From Bacteroidota bacterium (GTDB lineage Bacteria > Bacteroidota > Bacteroidia > Flavobacteriales_F > PHOS-HE28): a stretch of DNA of 9,294 nt. Location: the NCBI GenBank assembly GCA_023428865.1, contig JAEYWT010000145.1, positions 1 through 9,294 on the forward strand. The letters are read 5' to 3'. The position numbers were made by a program, and so were the translations under genes. Of the stretch, positions 5,592 through 9,294 are shown in pieces; within the stretch, counting starts at the first letter, position 1; every line of letters begins with the position of its first letter. The notes below the pieces were generated by a model. The model was not told where the DNA came from and ran no database searches. It saw nothing but the letters and a program-made list of their open reading frames with translations.

Positions 5592-6179
5592 ATGGCGAAA
5601 GATCCGTTGGAGTTGGACCCGCAGAACAGGCTGAAGCCGGCCGCTGGCAGGTTGCTCATCAGTGAGCCATATCTGCCAGACCCTTACTTCCGCCGTACAG
5701 TGGTGCTGCTCTGCGACCATAACGATGAAGGTTCGTTCGGCTTTGTGCTGAACCGCCTCACCGATATGGGGGTGAACGATCTACTGGAGAACCTTCCACA
5801 GCTGGGCACTCCTGTCGGGATCGGAGGGCCTGTGCAGAGCAACAACCTGTACTACCTACATACGCTCGGTGATCGCCTGCAAGGAAGCCAACTCGTGGTG
5901 GACGGTGTGTACATGGGTGGTGACTTCGAGCAATTACGTGATCTGCTCGCCGCCGATGCCCGACTTACCAAGCATGTGCGCTTCTTCGTGGGCTACTCCG
6001 GCTGGGGTAAAGACCAATTGGACAAGGAACTGAGCGAGCGCTCCTGGCTGGTGAGCGAGGCCACCAAACGCAGGGTGATGGACGTTGGCAACGAAGACCT
6101 GTGGGCCGATGTGCTTCGCGATATGGGTGGATCCTTCGCGCCCCTGGCCAACTTCCCGGACGACCCTTCGCTCAATTAG
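5592..6179 (+). CDS. yqgE: YqgE/AlgH family protein (UPF0301)
   Basis: This is a 195-residue cytosolic protein of the YqgE/AlgH family. The family was linked to alginate regulation in Pseudomonas, but its biochemical role is not established. Family landmarks are GRLLISEPYLPDPYFRRTVVLL (19-40), a GFVLNR segment (50-55), the glycine-rich GIGGPVQSNNLYYLH (76-90), MGGDF (108-112) and FFVGYSGWG (131-139). No signal peptide or membrane segment is seen. The ATG at 5592 fits the family, although residues before Gly19 are poorly conserved. Proximity to pdxH and a class IV aminotransferase resembles arrangements seen in other Bacteroidota (recalled, not checked). It overlaps the convergent aminotransferase by 8 bases at the 3' ends. 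Confidence 0.95.
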   Translation: MAKDPLELDPQNRLKPAAGRLLISEPYLPDPYFRRTVVLLCDHNDEGSFGFVLNRLTDMGVNDLLENLPQLGTPVGIGGPVQSNNLYYLHTLGDRLQGSQLVVDGVYMGGDFEQLRDLLAADARLTKHVRFFVGYSGWGKDQLDKELSERSWLVSEATKRRVMDVGNEDLWADVLRDMGGSFAPLANFPDDPSLN

Positions 6180-7017
6180 CACGCACCGAAGCCGATAGTA
6201 GCTCGGTGATGATGCCTGATTGGCGGTGCGCATAACGCTTGGTACGATAGACACCGGCCCACTGAAGGCCTTGCACCGCATTGGTGAAGAAAAGTTCATC
6301 CGCCGCCAATAGGTTCTGCGGGTTGAGCGAACACTCGTACACCTTGATGCCATTGGCGATGGCAAGGTTGATCACCTGCGCGCGCATGACGCCTCCCACA
6401 CAGCCATCGGTGAGCGATGGGGTGTAAAGCACACCGTTGCTTACGATGAAGAGGTTGCCCGAACTGCTTTCAATGATGTTACCGCGATCGTTCTGTAGCA
6501 TACAATCGTCCAAACCACGGTGCCCTGCCCACAGCGATGCCATCACATAATACTGGCAGTTCAAGGTCTTGTGGCGCGATAGCTCGTTCACCGGTTTGCG
6601 CATCTCTGGCCAAATGTCCACCAGCAGGCCCTGGGTGTTGAGCGTATAGGTGGCATCGGGTATGGGGGTCAGCTCGAAGGTGAAGCCCCCAGCATTCCCC
6701 GTAGGTCGATAGAAACCATCGGCATTACGGAACAGGGTGAAACGACAACGTGCGCTGTTGTGGCCGGTGCGCTCAACGAGTTCCAAGATGTAACGCTCGA
6801 AGGAAGCGCGATCCAAATTCGCTGGCAGGTCGATCCGTAGCAGGGCAGCACCCGTGGTCAGGCGCGCCCAATGCGCATCCACGAAGCACGGCTTGCCATC
6901 CACCACACGTAGGCTCTCGAAAAGCCCATCGCCGAAGTGGAACGCACGGTTGTCCAAGGTGATCACCGGCTTGTCGCCGGGCATCACTGTTCCGTTCAGG
7001 TTCACTAATAGGCTCAT
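6172..7017 (-). CDS. PLP-dependent class IV aminotransferase (aminodeoxychorismate lyase / branched-chain aminotransferase-like)
   Basis: This is a fold-type IV PLP enzyme of 281 residues. The family includes 4-amino-4-deoxychorismate lyase (PabC, folate), branched-chain and D-amino acid aminotransferases. Motifs in order are NRAFHFGDGLFESLRV (23-38), the Schiff-base lysine Lys150 in SRHKTLN (147-153), the PLP-contact glutamate Glu183 in NIIESSSGNLF (180-190), and DGCVGGVMR (204-212), which binds the cofactor phosphate. The length and the GDGLFESLR form suit PabC-like proteins, but the substrate cannot be fixed from sequence alone. Its ATG lies inside the stop of the upstream HAD gene (ATGA, 4-base overlap), indicating translational coupling as the last gene of the minus-strand operon. 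PLP made by nearby PdxH would be its cofactor. Confidence 0.92.
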   Translation of the reverse strand: MSLLVNLNGTVMPGDKPVITLDNRAFHFGDGLFESLRVVDGKPCFVDAHWARLTTGAALLRIDLPANLDRASFERYILELVERTGHNSARCRFTLFRNADGFYRPTGNAGGFTFELTPIPDATYTLNTQGLLVDIWPEMRKPVNELSRHKTLNCQYYVMASLWAGHRGLDDCMLQNDRGNIIESSSGNLFIVSNGVLYTPSLTDGCVGGVMRAQVINLAIANGIKVYECSLNPQNLLAADELFFTNAVQGLQWAGVYRTKRYAHRQSGIITELLSASVRAN

Positions 7018-7502
7018 ACCAGACCGTTTGATCGAAGGGTTTCCATCAACGAGGTGTTGGCCTGCACCAGAATGCCCCGGGCACCGATGGCTTCGGCCGC
7101 TTGTACATCACGCTCCCGATCACCGATCATCACCGACAGTGCAGGATCGATGCCATGGCGAGCGGCCGCACGCTGCAGCAACAGCGAACCGGGTTTGCGG
7201 CACAAGCAGCGCCCGTGTTGTGGATGGTGCGGGCAATAGAAAACCTCGGCTACCGAGGTGCCGTGCTGGCGAAGCATGTCGTGAAGGTAGTGATGCATCC
7301 GCTCCACTGTTCCGTGATCGTACAGGCCAAGGTCTATACCGCTCTGGTTGGTGATCACCACCACCATCCAACCCGCAGCGTTGGCGGCAGCAATGGCTTC
7401 TGGCACACCCGGCAATATCTCGAAGTCCTCCAACCGCGTGGTATGCGTACCCAACTCCCGGTTGATCACCCCATCACGATCCAAGTAGAGGCCTTTGTGC
7501 AT
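7014..7502 (-). CDS. gmhB: HAD-IIIA phosphatase, GmhB-like (heptose-1,7-bisphosphate 7-phosphatase family)
   Basis: This is a 162-residue cytosolic HAD-superfamily phosphatase. Motif I is LDRDGVIN (7-14), with nucleophile Asp8 and acid/base Asp10. Motif II is ITNQSG (50-55), motif III is Lys103 in CRKP, and motif IV is GDRERD (127-132). The zinc loop CPHHPQHGRCLC (Cys90, His92, Cys99, Cys101) is diagnostic for the GmhB/HisB-N group. GmhB removes the 7-phosphate in ADP-heptose synthesis for lipopolysaccharide core. No other heptose genes lie nearby, so another sugar bisphosphate is possible. At 162 residues it is shorter than E. coli GmhB (191) but within range for compact homologues. The start is 3 bases after the rhomboid stop, and the end overlaps the aminotransferase start by 4. 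Confidence 0.9.
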   Translation of the reverse strand: MHKGLYLDRDGVINRELGTHTTRLEDFEILPGVPEAIAAANAAGWMVVVITNQSGIDLGLYDHGTVERMHHYLHDMLRQHGTSVAEVFYCPHHPQHGRCLCRKPGSLLLQRAAARHGIDPALSVMIGDRERDVQAAEAIGARGILVQANTSLMETLRSNGLV

Positions 7503-7505
7503 GGT

Positions 7506-8129
7506 TCAGATCCCCAAGGAACGTTCGAGCACACCGAAGTCGAACACCAAGGCGGGTTTCAGCATGAAGGTGAAGAGCACACCGAAGAGAGCGCCGAAGA
7601 AGTGTGCATCGTGCGCCACGTTATCGCCCCCGCGCTTGTCCATGGCGTAGGAATAGAGCAGGTAGAGCACACCGAACAGCCAGGCCGGTAGATCGGCGAG
7701 GAAGAAGAGCGAAACCTTGTGCGTGGGAAGCATGAGGATCTGCGCGAAGACCACTGCCGATACCGCACCGCTGGCCCCCACCGACCGGTAGCTGGAGTCG
7801 TTGCGGTGCTTGGCCATGCCGGGCATGGTGGCGAAGAACATGCCGCCGAAGTACAACACTAGAAAGGCCATGCTACCCGGTATCTTGGTGATCATGGGAA
7901 AGAGCACCTCTACGCTGGAGCCGAACGACCACAGCACGAACATGTTCACCAATAAATGCATGGTATCGCCGTGTACGAAGCCGTGCGAAAAGAACCGAAA
8001 CAGTTGGTTCTGGTGCTGCACCGCATAGGGCATGAACAGCAACTTCTCGAACAACCCACGATCGTTGAACGCCGCCAACGACACCAGTACGGTGCCGACG
8101 ACCAGGGCGAGGGTGATCGTGAGTTCCAC
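7506..8129 (-). CDS. Rhomboid family intramembrane serine protease, GTG start
   Basis: This is a six-helix membrane protease of 207 residues. The catalytic dyad is Ser120 in GASGAV (118-123) and His176 in AHFFG (175-179). The oxyanion-hole residues equivalent to GlpG His150/Asn154 are His58 and Asn62 in MHLLVNMFVLWSFG. Hydrophobic segments lie at about 2-20, 57-77, 85-105, 116-135, 140-163 and 175-194. The frame is open to an ATG at 8267, but that would overlap the lipoprotein gene and add 46 residues unlike any rhomboid N-terminus. The GTG at 8129 gives MELTITLALVVGTVLVSL, the usual Bacteroidota opening, and lies 20 bases after the lipoprotein stop. A TTG at 8141 is an alternative. Substrates are unknown. 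Confidence 0.93.
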   Translation of the reverse strand: MELTITLALVVGTVLVSLAAFNDRGLFEKLLFMPYAVQHQNQLFRFFSHGFVHGDTMHLLVNMFVLWSFGSSVEVLFPMITKIPGSMAFLVLYFGGMFFATMPGMAKHRNDSSYRSVGASGAVSAVVFAQILMLPTHKVSLFFLADLPAWLFGVLYLLYSYAMDKRGGDNVAHDAHFFGALFGVLFTFMLKPALVFDFGVLERSLGI

Positions 8130-8149
8130 TTCGTGGCGCAAGTTACCGA

Positions 8150-8587
8150 TCAGTAGCTGTGGTCGCGCAGGATCCGCCAGCCGTTCTTGTCTTTCCGCCA
8201 GAGCAAGGAAAAGCCCCCGTTCAGCGTATCGGTCGCACGGTACAGGTGCCAGTTGCCGGTCACCCACGCATGGTCGGAACCCGCCGGCACCACTTCATGC
8301 AGCTCGAACTGAAGATCGCCCATCGCGGCACGATCAGGGTAGTTCTGCTCGTAGTTGCTGGTCACCTTTTCCTTACCACAGGTGCGTCCGCGTTTCCCGA
8401 TGAAACAGATATCGTCCGCGTAACCTTCCATATAACCACGGATGTCGCCCTTGTCCCAAGCCACTTCCTGATCGGCCATCACGTGGCGGATAGCCTGCTC
8501 GTCCACCTGGATCGATGGCGAACTACAGCCAGCCATGGAACCTGCACACGAAAAAGCCAGAAGAACGTTGGCCCAGCCTACGCGCAT
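8150..8587 (-). CDS. Lipoprotein with DUF4440/SnoaL-like (NTF2-fold) domain
   Basis: This is a 145-residue protein with a short hydrophobic leader (VLLAFSCAGSMAGC) ending in a lipobox-like MAGC. Cys21 would be the lipidated residue; Met at -3 is unusual but the Ala-Gly-Cys core is normal. The mature part has the NTF2-like pattern of DUF4440: DEQAIRHVMADQEVAWDKGD (29-48), then YADDICFIG, a beta-rich middle (HAWVTGNWHLY), and the end LLWRKDKNGWRILRDHSY (128-145). NTF2-fold domains of this kind form small cavities that bind ligands or mediate dimerisation. The reaction, if any, is unknown. The ATG directly follows the TGA of the upstream orphan gene (TGAATG), so coupling is likely. Membrane location is shared with the rhomboid encoded next, which suggests but does not show a link. 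Confidence 0.86.
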   Translation of the reverse strand: MRVGWANVLLAFSCAGSMAGCSSPSIQVDEQAIRHVMADQEVAWDKGDIRGYMEGYADDICFIGKRGRTCGKEKVTSNYEQNYPDRAAMGDLQFELHEVVPAGSDHAWVTGNWHLYRATDTLNGGFSLLWRKDKNGWRILRDHSY

Positions 8588-8788
8588 TCAGTTACGGCTG
8601 AGGTAGGGCCAGCTTTGTGCAGGCGATAACTCTTCGTACTGCATTTCACCGGCGCCATCATACCATTGGAGTTGGATGATGTTCGCCTTACGCCCACGAG
8701 GCATGCGCTTGGGCACCAGCAACTCGGCCGGAAGGCGTTTGGTCGTTGGGCGCTTGGCCCGTGGTCCAATGGTGCTTACGCGAGGCAT
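8588..8788 (-). CDS. Hypothetical small basic protein (66 residues), unrecognised
   Basis: I do not recognise this protein. From the ATG at 8788 it has a basic, proline-containing N-terminal half (residues 1-34, with KRPTTKRLPAELLVPKRMP and GRK), followed by a more acidic and aromatic C-terminal half (IIQLQWYDGAGEMQYEELSP, then SWPYLSRN). No signal peptide or membrane segment is seen. The frame continues upstream through the tRNA gene, which cannot be coding, so the start must be internal; ATG 8818 would add ten residues (MDRLRYYIRC). It is placed head-to-tail with the lipoprotein gene with no spacer (TGAATG), which supports it as a real gene at the head of the operon. No promoter is evident in 8789-8900, which otherwise holds nothing recognisable. 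Confidence 0.55.
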   Translation of the reverse strand: MPRVSTIGPRAKRPTTKRLPAELLVPKRMPRGRKANIIQLQWYDGAGEMQYEELSPAQSWPYLSRN

Positions 8789-8902
8789 GCACCGAATGTA
8801 ATACCGAAGTCGGTCCATTCGACATGGGGCACAACCTTCTTTCGCCCAACCCCTTGCACAGCTGCATGGGGGTGTTGGCCCGGCCGATGGGAGTGATCCA
8901 CT

Positions 8903-8939
8903 AAAAGAAGGAAGCCACCCCTGTTCGGGATGGCTCCTT
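8903..8939 (-). terminator. Rho-independent terminator after the tRNA gene
   Basis: On the minus strand AAGGAGCCATCCC pairs with GGGGTGGCTTCCTT around a GAACA loop. This is a 13-bp stem with one bulged T and one G-T wobble, followed by CTTTT. It begins one base after the tRNA 3' end, so it terminates tRNA transcription and separates it from the minus-strand operon. Confidence 0.85.
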
Positions 8940-8940
8940 G

Positions 8941-9014
8941 TAGCGCGGGGGAGACTTGAACTCCCGACCTCAGGATTATGAATCATGCGCTCTAACCAGC
9001 TGAGCTACCGCGCC
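8941..9014 (-). tRNA. tRNA with CAU anticodon (elongator tRNA-Met; tRNA-Ile2 possible)
   Basis: The 74-base cloverleaf on the minus strand has acceptor GGCGCGG/CCGCGCT with discriminator A, D-arm GCTC/GAGC with loop AGCTGGTTA, anticodon arm CATGA-TTCATAA-TCCTG, variable loop AGGTC and T-arm GGGAG-TTCAAGT-CTCCC. CCA is not encoded. The initiator is excluded because position 1-72 is a G-T pair rather than a mismatch and the anticodon stem lacks the three G-C pairs. Elongator Met and lysidine-modified Ile2 both carry CAT in the gene and cannot be firmly separated by eye. The anticodon stem has a T-C mismatch at pair 29-41. Confidence 0.95.
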
Positions 9015-9044
9015 ATACGCCCGATGCCTGTGCCAACGGGGCCG

Positions 9045-9052
9045 CAAATATA
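9045..9052 (-). promoter_or_regulatory. -7 element of promoter for the tRNA
   Basis: On the minus strand TATATTTG matches TAnnTTTG exactly, ending 30 bases before the tRNA 5' end, a fitting distance for a short tRNA leader. No good TTG is found at the 19-base spacing upstream. Confidence 0.65.
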
Positions 9053-9094
9053 GCGATCTACCGCGCAGCACATAACGTTCAGTTGATCTTCCGA

Positions 9095-9125
9095 TTTGGT
9101 CGGGTAAGCCTTTTGTCTACCTTGG
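9095..9125 (+). promoter_or_regulatory. Bacteroidota-type promoter for the right-edge gene
   Basis: TTTG at 9095-9098, a 19-base spacer and TACCTTGG at 9118-9125 (one mismatch to TAnnTTTG) lie 30 bases before the ATG at 9156. The spacing equals that of the HU promoter. It is divergent from the tRNA promoter. Confidence 0.6.
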
Positions 9126-9155
9126 CACACTATCGACCACCTCAGAGCAAGCGCT

Positions 9156-9294
9156 ATGGCCAAGAAGAAGACCGCCGTTAAAGGCAAAAGCACCGGTAAA
9201 CCAGCAGCGAGACCCGTTGCGAAGAAGTCTTCATCCCGCCCCGGTGGGAAAGCCAAACCCGTCGCGTTGAAGAAGGCGAAACCGGCTGCGAAGC
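9156..9294 (+). CDS. Lys/Ala/Pro-rich protein, N-terminal fragment cut by window edge
   Basis: The ATG at 9156 opens a frame that stays open to the last base (46 full codons seen). It starts MAKKKTAVKGKSTGKPAARP and continues as a Lys-, Ala-, Pro- and Ser-rich low-complexity sequence with no acidic residues. A promoter-like element 30 bases upstream and the consistent frame support it as coding. It could be an H1-like DNA-binding protein, or the basic N-terminal tail of a larger protein such as a translocase or RNA-binding enzyme. What follows is outside the window, so no function is assigned. Confidence 0.7.
   Translation, partial: MAKKKTAVKGKSTGKPAARPVAKKSSSRPGGKAKPVALKKAKPAAK

Noticed and set aside
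5487..5720. Extension of the pdxH frame to an ATG at 5720
   Set aside because: It runs antisense over the start of yqgE and gives a sequence unrelated to PdxH.
8130..8267. N-terminal extension of the rhomboid frame to an ATG at 8267
   Set aside because: It lies inside the lipoprotein gene in another frame, and its residues do not resemble a rhomboid N-terminus; the GTG at 8129 gives the expected opening.
8159..8629. Plus-strand 156-residue frame
   Set aside because: It is antisense to the recognisable DUF4440 lipoprotein gene and shows no family features.
8791..8798. Minus-strand TACATTCG as a promoter for the five-gene operon
   Set aside because: It differs from the consensus and lies only two bases before the ATG at 8788, so transcription would start after the start codon.
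8789..8986. Upstream extension of the orphan frame to an ATG at 8986
   Set aside because: It would read through the tRNA terminator and into the tRNA gene itself.
9005..9256. Minus-strand 83-residue frame with hydrophobic stretch
   Set aside because: It is a shadow of the Lys/Ala-rich plus-strand frame (complement of Lys codons reads Leu/Phe) and overlaps the tRNA and two promoters.

Overview
The window reads as a piece of chromosome from a moderately GC-rich member of the Bacteroidota, probably a Flavobacteriales-like lineage; the exact taxon is inferred. The evidence is a bTHX small ribosomal protein, no Shine-Dalgarno sequences in front of most genes, A/C-rich leaders, four -7 elements that match or nearly match the Bacteroidota consensus TAnnTTTG, and Bacteroidota-like versions of Fmt, the rhomboid protease and the class IV aminotransferase. 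No mobile element, prophage, CRISPR array or defence island is visible. The content is housekeeping and the gene density is high.

Left part (1-3150, + strand): a compact run of recQ (5' end cut by the window edge), a 3-methyladenine DNA glycosylase and fmt. The gap between the first two is 15 bases and the next pair overlap by one base, so one transcript is likely. A 251-base intergenic region follows, holding an inverted repeat, two DnaA-box-like direct repeats, a palindrome and a very clear Bacteroidota promoter that drives a HU-type nucleoid protein gene. HU ends in a strong hairpin terminator, and a TrmH-type tRNA methyltransferase starts 16 bases after it.

Middle (4430-7502): a 69-residue protein whose first ~28 residues match ribosomal protein bTHX and whose remainder is a histone-H1-like Ala/Lys tail containing an internal duplication. 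It has its own promoter and terminator. It converges on pdxH (PLP synthesis), which is divergent from yqgE. yqgE overlaps tail-to-tail with a PLP-dependent class IV aminotransferase.

Right part (minus strand, read from 8788 down to 6172): a tight five-gene run of a 66-residue orphan protein, a DUF4440-like lipoprotein, a rhomboid protease with a probable GTG start, a GmhB-like HAD phosphatase and the aminotransferase. The spacings are 0, 20, 3 and -4 bases. Upstream lies a tRNA(CAU) gene with its own promoter and terminator. It is divergent from a Lys/Ala/Pro-rich coding region that runs off the right edge.

No clearly new multi-gene system was found. The items most worth a second look are the bTHX/H1-like chimera, the repeats upstream of HU, the orphan 66-residue protein and the truncated basic protein at the right edge.
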